Source: Desmodus rotundus (taxonomy: Eukaryota; Chordata; Mammalia; Chiroptera; Phyllostomidae). From it: a DNA stretch of 64,000 bases. Positions within the stretch are counted from its first letter, which is position 1. Each line of letters opens with the position of its first letter. The DNA lies in NCBI RefSeq assembly GCF_022682495.2, contig NC_071388.1, positions 81,717,073-81,781,072 on the forward strand, in the 5' to 3' direction. The translations under genes and the position numbers were made by a program. The notes beneath the pieces were generated by a model that was not told the DNA's origin, did no database searches, and saw only the letters and a program-made list of their open reading frames with translations. Positions 44,253-56,385 of this stretch are shown here, piece after piece.

Positions 44253-47200
44253 ATGTTATCTTCTCAAAATTGGAAAAATCTGAATTCTGAAATACATTTG
44301 GCTTTTAGGGGAGGGGATGTAGACTTGTGATATTTTGCCATACAAAATTTTCACATTTTTCTACTAACTTAATCCATTTAGGCCCTAGGTTTGTACTTTT
44401 GAACTTTCTTACCCTATTATCTCTGATGTGATCTCTTCATTTATGCTAAAGTCTATGATTAGTGAGAAGGCTCAATGAGTGTATTTATTCTTCTGATTTC
44501 TCCTGTGTACATAAAACTCTAAATAGAGAGATTAACAGAGTAAAGAAAAAATTAGGTTGTTGTTTTGGCTTCCTAGGGTATCCTGAGTTTGAAAAAGCTG
44601 TAAAAACAGCCCCAGGAGTCAGAAAGGAAAAACAAGAGTGAGGGTATGTCTGGAGCACTCAGTGGTACTTGAGGTGTGGCTTCACCATAGAGGGCATGAA
44701 GGCTAACAGCCTCTTTGTCACTGAGATTGTTGTCGCAGGTGTAACTCACTGAGAATCAGCGAGAAGCACTCTCTGCTGTCCAATATTTCAAAGCCCTTTA
44801 TTATATTATTTGTTAAAAGGTGAATCAGGTAAATGGAGTGCTTGTAATTGTAGGTGTAGTACCATCCATTAAAGCAAATATATTTACAACCCCTATAATT
44901 ATATTTTAGTAAAAGTTGTTCTGGATGGCTTGGCAGAACTCCTCCCTGGGTAATATCTTTACTTCAATATTTTCTCAATGATGCAGAACGGCTTATGGTC
45001 TAAACATTTTCTCCTGCTAATACTTTTATTTCTGGCATGCCCTTCTTCTCTTTCAAGTCCAGAAGGAAAAAATAAATTTATAGAAACATTTAGTGACAGA
45101 TAAATGTAATGCACTCCAGAAAATTATTGATTTATTGACCAATGGTCACATTAAAAAAATCTATAATCCAAAGGCTAATGAAAGAAGGGAGGCACAGCAA
45201 TGTGTTGTTAAAATATGTTTGGGCATGATGTTTGAATTCTTATCCTGATGTCTTTTTTTCTTAGATATAGCTGCCCAGATTTTTCTATTGCTGAAGTATT
45301 TATGTGGAACAGGGCAATAAATGCTATTTAATAGAAATATTGTGTTATAGCTCTCTATTCAGTAACAAGAGCATTCTCTTGGGAGTGTTTTAAAGCTTAC
45401 TTAATTAGGTCACCTTTGGGCAAATTGAGTTGTAGGCAAATCAAAAGGTCTCTAAATTTTTTCAGATTACATCAGTACCATTTAGTTTCCTGGTGTGTTA
45501 ATTTGCCAAATAGAACCCTAAGGAAGAGAAATAATTAAGTCAATAAATAAAGAAAATAAGTAAATGCTTACTTATAAGTGGGAATATTTATATAAGATCT
45601 TTGTTTTGTGGAATATGATGTAAAATAATTGTTAAAAGACATTGTATTTCCGTGTTTTTGTCCACAACAGCTTCACAAGTTGTAAGGTTATTGGATGAAT
45701 TATTTTATCTTCCTTTATAACTATTTGTAGTGTTTAATATGGCATTTTGAATAGATGATGGCTGCATTATGAATAAATACCTGCATTATGTTGGAACTGC
45801 AGATTTCTAGTTTTATGAAAAGGATCCTGGAGTCAAATGAGGAAGAGAAATAGAAATTTAATATGTCTTATGGAAATTTTTGTCACTTAAAGCTGTTGAA
45901 ATTTATGGTTTTGGCCTTTCTAATGTTTTATTCCAATGGGAGATGGTCCCTTTTTAAAAACATGCAATAACATGTCTATTAATCTTGTCTCCCCCAGTTC
46001 CTGATAATAAGTATTATGTCCTAGACACCTTTCAATATGAAATTTCTTTTATTATTACCAGTAGAAAAGACATCTGTCTATAATAGGGTCAATTAAAACC
46101 TTTCTATAATTTTTACATATGATATTGAAATAGAGAAACTTTTCTTTTCAGGTTGTAAACTATAAAAATATAAGCTTAGAGCAGCTAGCTCCTATCTTTG
46201 CATATAGAGAGAGTCAGTTGCTTGAGGGAGAGAATGAGGCCAATATACAAAGAGCAGCAAAAAATGGAGCCAAACTGTGGAAAGAGACTCATTGAACTCC
46301 ATGATCTAGCCATACCTGAATTTCATTTTGGACTTTAACGTTATATGGCTCGATCTCCTTTTACTGAAGCCAGTTTTAGCTATGTTTCATTCACAGGTAA
46401 CTTAAAATATTCTGACTAATAAACTTTATGTGTTTGGAAAGGGAAAATGACACAACAGAAATGGATTTTTTTCTAGAAATTTTGTCTGATTTTTCTGAAG
46501 CTGACATTAGGTAAAGGTACTTTGGATTTAGATGTATAGATTACTCAGGATAACTGAGAAATGTGGAGCATAACTAGCAAAATAGCAGTAGAAAATTTGT
46601 ATATTCTCTTACAGTGAGGGACAAGAGGACTCAGTGTAAAGTATATTTTAAAGAACAACATCTTAATACAATGATGGCATTTTTACTCACTGAATCAAAT
46701 GTTGTCAATAATTGCTTAGTTGAATATTGACTTTTATCCTTACTCATAAGAGCAATTTTAATTTTTCTCACTCATTTAATTTGATGTCTGCACAAAATGC
46801 CACTTGACTCTTCCTTTTGCTTCTCATCCTTTGCAATAATACATCTTGTTATAAATGCTGCAGCTGCTTCATATTTCAGGGTAGAATCAAAACTTTTAAG
46901 CTATCTGTTTAGCTCCTGTGGGATAATTTTGTTTTGCCTTCTGCTTATAGGTGTACATTGCAAGGGAAAGCAGGCTGCTTGCTGCATGGGGTTTGTTCTG
47001 CTCCACGTTGTGGAAAGGCACAAACAATCCTTCCTCGCTTGCTCTCTTTCTTTCTTAACCCTGTGGTCAGCAAAATGAAAAATAGCCTTCCTTGTAGGCT
47101 TATAAACAACTGCCTTGGTTGTTTCAAACCTTGTGACTATTTTCTCTGCTGGACAAAAGATTATTTCTCCAAGCATCCCATAGTCACTCTATTTCCTTCT

Positions 47201-48151
47201 GTGAAGCTGGGGCATGATCATGCCCTTCGCAATTTATATTATTTTGACACACATTTGAAATAAACCTGCCTGCACAATTTGAAAATCAGATACACAGTGA
47301 TTTCTAATATATAGTAAATCAGATAAAAATTTGTAAACCGAATGTTTATAAATTGCAAAGTTACTTGTAGGATCCTAAATTCCTTTCCAATTATCATCAA
47401 TCACCATGTTGTCATCGCAACTTTGTAAATTCCCGAAATAGAATGACTTCTGATGAATGCGGTGTGGTTCGGAGCGCCCTCCACACGCAGTCCTCTGACA
47501 GTTGTTCATTTTCAACACTGGCAAGCCTGCAGCAGATTTTAGGATATATTAAAAGGTGTTTATCATACCCAGTATCCAATAGATGTAATCACACATAGCT
47601 TTTCAAGCCAATTCAGAAGACTCATTTTATAGGAGTAAGATTATGGTAATTTATCATTAATGTTACCTTCTGGATGCGTAAAGATTTGCAGTTTCCCATC
47701 TCCCTGTCCATGGCCAGCGTTCATCTAATAGGCGGCATCCTACCTAAGATTAGATTTATGCATTTGTTTTTGGTTCAAGGTTTCTTATTCCCTCTGGCAA
47801 ACACAGATGCTACTTAACTCCTCTCCACCTGAATGTGCACAGAATATAATTATGACAGAAACTAAAATTATCTGAAATACATTTCTGTTTACGCTTGTGG
47901 ACCAAGGTCAGAACAATTAATCTGAAAAATGGTGGCACTGCAGATTATGCCAAACAGTATTTCCCCCAGGAACGTAATGCCATATATCACAAATAGGCAA
48001 AATGTTCACGGATATTCTCCGCTGACCTCTCTGTCAAGCCAGGTTTACTGTCACTAAATAGGAAGTTTACGAAATAGACTGCAGGGGATGCAGATGTTTC
48101 TGGTGGTGTGTGTTTAATGCATATGTTGACATAATATTGTCATCACTAATT
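44253..48151. other. Unassigned AT-rich DNA, 3.9 kb
   Basis: No exon with recognisable coding motif, no RNA gene, no repeat I can name. Frames of about 90-110 codons at 46,797-47,263 occur on both strands and show no family resemblance. Confidence 0.4.
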
Positions 48152-48266
48152 TTTCCAGCTTTATTGAGAAATAACTGATATATAATATTGTGTAAGTTTA
48201 AGGTAATAGGTGATTACTTGTTATATGTATATATTGTGAAATGATTACAACAATAAGATTATTTAA
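48152..48266 (-). repeat. L1M-type 3' end fragment
   Basis: 'ccagctttattgagaaataactgatatataatattgtgtaagtttaaggt' and 'atatattgtgaaatgattacaacaataag' are the classic reverse-complement 3' end of old L1M elements. It stops where the MLT2-like LTR starts, so the LTR probably inserted into it. Confidence 0.8.
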
Positions 48267-48271
48267 TATGG

Positions 48272-48716
48272 TGTGATGGTTAATTTTCTGTGTTTACTTG
48301 ACTGGGCCATAGGTGCCCAGGTATTTGGTTAAATATTACTCTGGGTGTGTCTGTGAGGTTACTTTGGAATGTAATTAACACTGAAATCCGTAGATTGAGT
48401 AAAACAGATTGTCCTCCCTTAGTGGGTGGGGCCCATCCAATCAGGTGGAGGCCTGGCTGGCACAAAAAGGCTGACTATCCCCTTCCCACCCAAAGTGAAT
48501 GAGCATTTCTGACACTTGGCTGTCTTTAAAGAGAGATGTTTTTTCTTGCTTTTGAATGTGAACTGAAACATCAGCTCTTTCTGGGTCTTGAGTCTACCAG
48601 CCTTTAGACTGGAACTATATCATTGGTTGTCCTGAGTCCCCTACTCCTTCCCGGCCCCCGCCCTGTGTGTGTGTGTCTCTCTTTCTCTCATTTTCTCTCT
48701 CTCTCACCCTAATACA
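48272..48716 (+). mobile_element. LTR, MLT2-like (ERVL class), internally shortened
   Basis: It starts TGTGATGGTTAATTTTCTG and follows MLT2 (gactgggccataggtgccc, ggttaaatattactctggg, gggcccatccaatcagg, aaaaaggctgacta). It then has a TG/TC-rich segment and ends '...ctaataca'. The usual 'ctggttctgtttctctggagaa' stretch before the end is missing. No matching 5-bp flanks were found. Confidence 0.82.
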
Positions 48717-50764
48717 AATACTACGTCAATGATGTGTAAAATGGAGGCAGTATTCTCTGCTCTGCCTCTCTGACAAACAGTCTGAGGAAGTCCCAAGTTT
48801 GTTGTAAATATTCTAATGGCAGCTGTGTTGATACTCAATAATAGCAAGTTTAGTGCTTCCTCCCCCAAGTTTCCTAGAGCAATTTGTGACATCAGTATTC
48901 CACGGTTAGACCATTAAGCTGCTCTAGGTGAATTCTGGCCCTTTGGGTTAGTGAAGACATAAAGGTTCAGATCACTAGGGTCCTGGCACTAAACCTCTCC
49001 AAAACTCTAATATCAGAGGGTAACTGGCCTGTTCTTATAAAAACAAAAAATCATGTTCAGTTTTATTTATTTTGAAACATTAAGCTAAAATTTTTGCAAC
49101 TAAATCAATAACTGAGTAAGAATTTTCCTTTAATCTTGAGCTTTCTGGGAACCAGGCTGAACAACAACAACAAAAACTATGGCAAAGCTGGTAGTTGACA
49201 ATTAACTGGCACAGATCAAGGATCCTATTGCTGAAAGCCATTGCTGATTTGGTTGGAGAAAGGGCCAGTGTGGGTACCCTCCTAACCCAGGCATCTCTTC
49301 CTTACTAAGAAAAATTCCACTGTTTGCCCTACTGTGTATATGGGAGATTCCCTTTGTACTCAAGTCCTCCAAAATCCCTTAACTGGCTGTAATTTGGGAT
49401 TAAAACCAATTGATAGATCAAGTTAACAAGGTAATAATTGTTTGACAGAATTGCAAGCTAATGCTTTAAGTTGTCTTTGATTTGACAAAACCATAGAATC
49501 AACTAGTGCTTGAGAAAGGCCAGTTTTGTTAGTGCATAAACTTCGGTTATTGCCATTCCCTCTCCCTCCTGCTGTCATCAATTACCTCATCCTACAGGGC
49601 ATAGGAGTCAGAGCTGTCAAGAGGTAGAGAGTGACATCTGGTGACCTGGTGACTCCACTTTGACAGCAGACTGCAACTGTGTTTTTTAAAACTAATCGGC
49701 CTTATATAAATTTTTCTGTTGCATAGATGTAATCTAAAACAGGTAAAATATTCTGGGGCTTGAAAATACTTTTATCTGTCTAAAGACCATCTTCTTTTCA
49801 ATTGATTTTAAAAGCTGTGGCCTTAAGTAGGTGATGTTTTGGGATTTGAGTTTCATTTTCAACTTTAAATCTTTATTTAAAAAGCAGGTGTGTCATAAAA
49901 AAAATGTTTGTATCAAATTGCAGAAGAATTTGTCCTGTGAGTGATTGTTGCTAAGGGACCATTTCATGCAAATTAATCTGTAAACATTTAGCAGCCAGAT
50001 ACTTGATGGGAGGGGAAAGAGTGGAGAAAATTAGTCAGATGGAGAGCAAGAAAATTACTCCCATCTGATTAGAAAAAGATAATCATGGTGTTTTCATGCA
50101 GACCAGCAGCATCGTGATGTTTCTCTAATTTCTCTTTCATTTTGCTTGTCTTGAGGAGAGGTGGGGGTGGGGGGAGTCCTTGGGAATATGGGAGGGATAG
50201 CTAGTGCTCAAAGTTTGCTGGACAAGTAAGGCTGCTGAATACATTTCAGGTTAAGACATAGCTGAATAAGACTTATCTCAAAAAAGACAAAATTAATAGC
50301 TGGGAGTATACTTTTCAGATTTCCCCCTAAAAGTTCCTTGTAGTTTTCAGAGTTGCCAACAAATCCTGGTTGAATTAGAAAGATGTATTTTACCAACATT
50401 TGAAGGAAATCAAGAACTACTGACAGCCATGTTGAGGATTGGTCAAGAATTATCTGTAAAAGATGCTTCTAGGAAATGCATGTCTAAAAAATCTTGTAGG
50501 AAATTCATTTCTAAAGTGAAAAATATTTCCCTTTCAAAAATTATAGTGCTAGATATTAGTAATTAGTCATATTTTGTATGGTTCTTATTTGTGCAATTGT
50601 TTACAGTTTAAAAAGATTATATAAGTTGAAACTGAACCAAAAACTATATTTTGTTTAATTGTGCTTGAGTTTGGAATGTGGAGCCATAATTAAAATGTGG
50701 TTAGCATATACATTTACTCTTGCAAATCTCAAGTTAAAAAACAATAGCAACTATAATGGTACTG
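48717..50764. other. Unassigned DNA, 2 kb
   Basis: Nothing is recognised here. Confidence 0.4.
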
Positions 50765-51036
50765 CTCCATATCTTGCCTGTGGTGATGGTTGTATGAATC
50801 TGTACATGTGACAATTTATAAACACACACACACAGGAATGCATTTAGAAATGGTGAAATCAGAATCAGGTTGGTGGATTGTATCAAGGTCAGTTTCTGGA
50901 CTGTGATGTTGTACTATAGTTATGCAAGATGTTATTGTTGGGGGAACTGGGCAAAGGGCTTAACAGCTTGTGTTACTTCTAACTGCATGAGAATCTATAC
51001 TTATCTCAATTAAGAGATAAAACAATTCTGAATATC
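50765..51036 (+). repeat. L1M-type 3' end
   Basis: 'gtgatggttgtatgaatctgtacatgtg...gtttctggactgtgatgttgtactatagttatgcaagatgttattgttgggggaactgggcaaagggc...gaatctatacttatctcaat' follows the 3' end of old mammalian L1s. The HAL1-like element inserted in or just beyond its A-rich tail. Confidence 0.72.
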
Positions 51037-51056
51037 ATAAAATACATTACTTTTTA
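51037..51056. repeat. Target-site duplication, left copy (20 bp, perfect)
   Basis: ataaaatacattacttttta occurs exactly again at 53,483-53,502. Length, perfection and the A/T-rich site are typical of L1-machinery insertions. Confidence 0.95.
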
Positions 51057-53482
51057 ATATTATGTTTTATTGATTATGCTATTACAGTTGCCATTTTTTT
51101 CCCTGTTCAACCCCATGTACCCCACTCCCTCAGACAATCCCCACACTATTGTTCATGTCCATGGGTGATGTGTAGGTTCTTTGGCTTCTCCATTTCCTAT
51201 ACATATTTTACATCCCCATGGCTATTCTGTACTACCTATTTGTACTTCTTAATCTCCTTACCTCTTCACCCATTCCCCTACACCTCTCTTCCATCTTTGT
51301 TTTAGATTCAATTATTGATAGATATGTATTTATTGCCATTTAAGATTCATAGTTTTGATCTTCTTCTTTCTCTTAAATAAGCCCCTTTAACATATCATAT
51401 AATAGTGGTTTGGTGATGATGAATCCCTTTAGTTTTCTCTTGTCTGGGAAGCTTTTTATCTGCCCTTTGATTCTAAATGATAGCTTCGCTGGGTAGAACA
51501 ATCTTTGGTGTTGGTCCCTGCTTTTCATGACCTTGAATATTTCTTGCCAATTCCTTCTAGCCTTCAAAGTTTCTTTTGAAAAATCAGCTGACAGTATTAT
51601 TGGAATTCCCCTGTTTTCTCTTGCTGCTTTTAAGATTTTCTATTTATCTTTAACCTTTGGCATTTTAACTGTGATGTGTCTTGGAGTGGGACTTTTTGCA
51701 TCCATCTTGTTTAGAACTCTCCGTGCTTCCTGGACTTTCATGTTTATTCCCTTCACCAAATTAGGGAAGTTTTCTTTCATTATTTTTTCAAATAGATTTC
51801 CAATTTCTTGTTCTTTCTTTTTTCCTTCAGGCACCCTTTGATGTAAATACTGGACTGCTTGAAGTTGTTCAAGAAGCTGCTTATACCATCCTTTTTTCTT
51901 TTTTGGGGGGGATTCTTTTTTCTTCTTGTTGTTCTGACTGGTTCTCTTTTGCTTCCTTATATTCTAAATCATTGATTTGATTCTTGGCTTCATCCACCCT
52001 ACTGTTGTTTCTTTGTAAATTTTTCTTTATTTCAATTAGGGTATCCTTCGTTTCTGAATAGATTTTTTTTATGCTGCTGAGGTCCTCATTAAATTCCTTG
52101 AGCATCCTTATAACCAGTGTTTTGAACTCTGCATCCTATAGATTGCTTATCTCCATTTCATTTAGTTTTTTTTCTGGAATTTGATCCATTCTTTCATTTG
52201 GGTCATGTTTCTTTGACTCCTCATTTCTGCAGCCTCCCTGTGTTTGTTTCTACATATTAGGTAGAGATACTATGACTCCCTGTCTTGGTAGCATGGCCTA
52301 ATGTAGTAGGTGTCCTGAAGGTTCAAGTAGCACAGCCTCCCCTATCACCAAAACTGGGTACTCCAGCTGCACCCTTCCTGTGGGCTAAGTACCCCCTCCT
52401 CTTGTAGGTGAGCCTTGATTTCTGTTAGCAGGTCAATGGGAGGGATTTACCCAGGCCAGTCAGCTGTAAGGACTGGCTGTGACCACTGACCTCCAATGTC
52501 TACCCTCCATGGAAGATTAGCTGTGCAGCGCAGGGTAGTAAGGTTCCAACCTGGGCTGTAGCTGTCCACTGGGTGCGCAGGTTCTGGGGCTTTCAAGGTT
52601 GCAGGCCAAGGGCAGCCCCCACCTGTGTTTTGCCCAGGGCTGTCCTTCCTGAGCTGAGCAATAAAGCAATCTGAGATGGCTGCTACTTGTGCTGAGCTTG
52701 GAGATTCCCAGGCGAAGCCAAGCTATTAATCCAAGCTGGTTGTTGCTAGTGCCAGGCGTGGGGATACACAGACAGAAGTATGGGGGCAGGGGGCTCACTG
52801 AGGCTGGCTGTGGCTTGTGTGATAAGATTTAGGAAGTTGTGAAGCATGAGCCAAGACCAGACATTCATATGGAAAAGTAGTTTGAGTGGGTCTGTAAGTT
52901 GGGTGGGATAGAGTCTCTGGGGTTCTCCCAGGCAGGTCAAACAGTATTAGTCAGGTAGATGGAGCCTCAGATATGGTACCTGCCTGCTGTCTGTGTGGCT
53001 CTGTGGAAGGAGGGTTCAGAAAAGGGACAATCGCCTCTGCTCACCTTGATGGCAGACACTTTAGTTTCTCCCTATATGCCACTGGGGCCTTTTAAGCTGG
53101 TATTTAAGAGGAACTTCTTGGGACTCCAGAAGTTCCTCCCACCAACTCAATTCCTACTGATTTTTGCCACCAAAAGTTTTGGAGACTTATCTTCCTGGCA
53201 CTGGAATCCTGGGCTGGGGGACCTGGGTGGAGGTGAGACTCCTTGCTCCAAAGATGTCCCTCTCAAAATTTTATCTACCATACATGGATGTGGGACCAAC
53301 TGTTCTGTGTATCTGCCTCTCCTACCAGTCTGGATGGATGTGGTCTTTTTTAATTCTGTGGCTGTCAGACTTCCATTCAACTTGATTTCTGATTGTTCTG
53401 AGTGATGGTTGTTCTATATTTTAGTTGTAATTTTGATGTGGTTGTATGAGGAGGCGAGCCATGTCTGTCTACTCCACCATCT
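51057..53482 (-). mobile_element. Complete HAL1-like (ORF2-less L1) element with 20-bp TSD
   Basis: The 2,426-base element runs on the minus strand from agatggtggagtagacagac (53,482) through a roughly 1.3-kb 5' UTR and ORF1 (52,189-51,373) to a 3' UTR and a short tail with aataaa. No ORF2 sequence is present. The perfect 20-bp duplication shows that this exact unit was integrated, so loss of ORF2 predates the insertion. It matches the nested element at 40,108-42,490 over its whole length, including the 3' terminal tattgattatgctattacag. Mobilisation in trans by L1 follows from the absence of an own reverse transcriptase. Confidence 0.93.
51373..52189 (-). pseudogene. ORF1 of HAL1-like element, dead
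   Basis: L1 ORF1-type frame of about 272 codons from ATG at 52,187-52,189 (MDQIPEKKLNEMEISNL) with TAG at codon 18 (52,136-52,138). After codon 29 (Met, 52,103-52,105) the coiled coil reads MLKEFNEDLSSIKK...EAKNQINDLEYKEAKENQ. The middle part shows FEKIMKENFPNLVKGINMKV and PRHITVKMPKVK. The C-terminus shows QRLFYPAKLSFRIKG and GFIITKPLLYDMLKGLI before the stop. Stops and frame changes at about 51,880 and 51,600 separate these three pieces. The protein would be an RNA-binding chaperone like L1 ORF1p. Confidence 0.88.
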
Positions 53483-53502
53483 ATAAAATACATTACTTTT
53501 TA
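53483..53502. repeat. Target-site duplication, right copy (20 bp, perfect)
   Basis: Exact copy of 51,037-51,056, directly abutting the element's 5' end. Confidence 0.95.
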
Positions 53503-54054
53503 TTCACTTCCTTGAAAATTGATATTTAAACATTGTAAAAGCTAAGAGATTGAAATTTTTGAGAAATTATGGAAAAATTCAGACCATGTCATTTTTTTTT
53601 TTTACAGAGCAGGAAGCAATAGGCCTTCACTTATATGCCATCTACCCATGGTTCCAAAAGAAAAATTCTGAATTATTATTATGCTTATGAACTGTGTTCA
53701 TAAAATTGCCAACATGTTACAAGTATAACTTGTTTTATATTAATCCAGCAGGACAGAGCCACGGAATGTAATACATCCTGTATAAGACTTTCTTTCTGTA
53801 AGTGCATAGGAAAATATTTCTTTTTATCATGTTGCCTGTGGATGAGTTAGTTTGAGCAGATATATTAAAAATTTTTTTAGCACATTAAAATATATTTTTT
53901 CAAATGATTAACAAAAATACAGATAAATTTTAAAAAGTAAAAAGAGCTTTTATTAAAATGTTTCTATAACAAATGACCCTGCTGATTATGTGCAATGTTA
54001 AATACCAAGATGACTAATCAACTTTTTAAATTCTGATAGATCATTATGAAATAT
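53503..54054. other. Unassigned AT-rich DNA
   Basis: Nothing is recognised here. Confidence 0.4.
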
Positions 54055-54190
54055 GCATCAAATATTTACTCATCAACTATTGATGAAAAGCTACAATTAG
54101 GTGCTGCGCTAGATGAGAAAGATATAATAGTAATCAAGAAAAATGGGCTTTAATATAATGGTACCTTCCGTCTAGCTGAGAACTTACAAA
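54055..54190 (-). repeat. L2 3'-end-like fragment
   Basis: 'caaatatttactcatcaactattgatgaaaagctacaattaggtgctgcgctagatgagaaagata...gtaatcaagaaaaatgggc' follows the reverse complement of the L2 3' end and its continuation. Confidence 0.55.
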
Positions 54191-56017
54191 AATAATTTAC
54201 AATAATATTTTTCACTAGTAGCCAGATCTGCTGCTAATAACTCTATACTCATGTTTTTATTAATATTCACTGTAAACCTTCAAGTAGTCTCTGGAAGGCA
54301 GTTGTCTGTGATAAAAGGGACTATGATGTAAGTGATGAGTTAGAGTTTAAAGAACTCAAGGTTCTGATAAATACCATTGGCAAATTATGAAAAGAAAAAT
54401 CCATTGGAACTCAAAGCAAGAGCAATAAAATTCTTATTTGAAATGTAAAGGAGAGACCAGGAAGCCCATAATATTGACCTATAAAGAAAGGAATATAATG
54501 CTAATATGCCACTTGATGCTTCAGGAAAAGAGAGCTACATAGTCATACTAATGAAAACATGGTTTTCTGGTACTCAGCCTTTAAATATATTACAGATAAG
54601 CTATAAAATAGTTTAAGTGATTACAGGAGAAAATATGAATGCCAGTGTAAAGTTACCATTGATGAGGCTGGTCGGTGGAAGGCAATGGGGTAAGATATTA
54701 GACTGCACTGAGAAAGGTATCGAAAAGACCATCTATGAGTTGATGGAACAAGAGAGGTAATTTAAGAATGTTGTTTGAGGTCCCAGAGGTCACCCCTATT
54801 AAGGTGGAGGAATGAAGGTGGGCCAGGAGAGAATTAAAGCTCCCTTAGCATAGTAAGAAGTTAGTAGACAATGTCCAGAGTTAATAAGCCAAAAGTTAAT
54901 ATATTAATAATAGTACAGTTTTTGAGGGAGGGAAAAAAACACATCCAGAGGTGGCTAAACATGACTGTTTTTAAAATGTGGAATTGGCTGGGGATGAATA
55001 TAAAAGTGTTTTTTTTTGTTTGTTTTTTTTTGTTTTTTACCATAGACCCATGTGTATTATCAGTGACTTTTTGTTTAAGAATAAAGCATATTTTTTGTTT
55101 TATGTAAGACTGTAAGTTCCCCCATTAAGAAATACTTGAATTTTGATTCTTCACTTGCTTGAAAACCATTTGTTGAGAATATACTTCATGCAAGGGTGGA
55201 CTCTATTTAAAAAAAACAAGATTTTTGAGGATGATGATTCATACTGAGTATATTTGGCTAAGATGAATTTTGGCCCCAAAATTAATGTTTGGACATGTGA
55301 ATATTAATCTGTATCTATATCTACACCTATAATCAATATACATGTGCCTGAGAATGTGGAAAATGAAATGAGTAGAATCATAATCCAGGTACACATTTAA
55401 GGTTTGGTGGTCATGAATATCATTTTTTAATATCACAAGTAACAATTTTATACTACCAGACTTCATCCCTGAGTTTTGTACTTAGAAATCATGAGAATGA
55501 TTGCCAGTCAAAATCCAGCCCTTCCCAACTCTGTGCATAACCTTGACCTAGTGTTAAAGAAATCTGACCCTCGAAACCCTGTTAAGAAAACATGCTTGTC
55601 TACTATGTATGGTGCATATTTCCCTGACCGAGAGATTATATTTTGTGAGTATTTTGCTTGCTGGGGAAAAAAAAGAACTACTGAAGCATTCTGGTGAGGT
55701 AGTAATGCAATATATGTAAAGAAAATGTTCCCAATTTAAAAACTCTTCAAATCTTGGGAAATTGTTTAAAGTAATTGTTCATCTGAGATAATTTGCTTTT
55801 TAGAAATTAGACTTGCAGCATAAAACACATTATTTCTGAATCTGTTATTGACATGATATTTGTTTAAAAGCATATAGGCAGTAGGAAGTCTTGCTACATA
55901 AAGCAGGTACCAAAAAAACCAAAATTCTAGGAGATGGTAATGGCAGTAATTTTGTTTCAACAGCTGCCTCAGACAGGAAGTTTTGCCTTCAGAGTCCGCT
56001 TCCCTGTGATGTTTAAG
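54191..56017. other. Unassigned DNA
   Basis: No exon, RNA gene or nameable repeat. A T/G-rich low-complexity stretch lies at 55,010-55,038. Confidence 0.4.
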
Positions 56018-56125
56018 GGAAAGAGCATGGGCTTTGCTGTTAGTTGGCAAAAGTGGAACAGGCATCCAGGGACATAAATTGTCTCAGTCTATTCATCTGC
56101 AAAATGAAGGAGTACTATTGTCATT
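56018..56125 (+). repeat. MIR SINE fragment
   Basis: 'gaaagagcatgggctttgctgttagt...aaattgtctcagtctattcatctgcaaaatgaaggagtac' follows the MIR core. Confidence 0.7.
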
Positions 56126-56159
56126 CACTGAATCACTAACAACATTGTTGAACACCCAG

Positions 56160-56385
56160 TAATAATTGTTAACATGCACTGGGTACTTACTCTCTGGCAG
56201 TTTCGGTATTAAGTGCTTGTATGTGAATCTCATTTGATTCTCTCAACTATTAGAATCCACATTTTAAATAGGAGGACATTGAGGGTTAAAGCGGCCCCAA
56301 TTCTTAGTTGGGTTAAGTGGAAAAGAAACTGAAACATATGTCTCTCTGATTCCAAAGCCCTTGTACTTAAAACGCTACCCTAAAT
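56160..56385 (-). repeat. MIR SINE
   Basis: 'cactgggtacttactctctggcagtttcggtattaagtgcttgtatg', '...tctcatttgattctctc' and 'aataggaggacattgagggttaaag' match the reverse complement of MIR. With the preceding plus-strand MIR, two ancient SINEs stand head to head about 35 bases apart. Confidence 0.78.

Noticed and set aside
35880..44275. Target-site duplication for the full-length L1
   Set aside because: Comparing the flank after 44,252 with that before 35,948 gave only weak, gapped similarity (ttatcttctca against ttatcctca), not enough to call.
46797..47263. Overlapping frames of 91-109 codons on both strands
   Set aside because: No family resemblance, no conserved motif and no consistent splice signals; chance frames are expected at this density.
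52959..53405. 148-codon plus-strand frame, one of the longest in the window
   Set aside because: It is antisense within the 5' UTR of the HAL1-like element and has no motif. An antisense transcript from an L1-type 5' UTR is conceivable but not supported.
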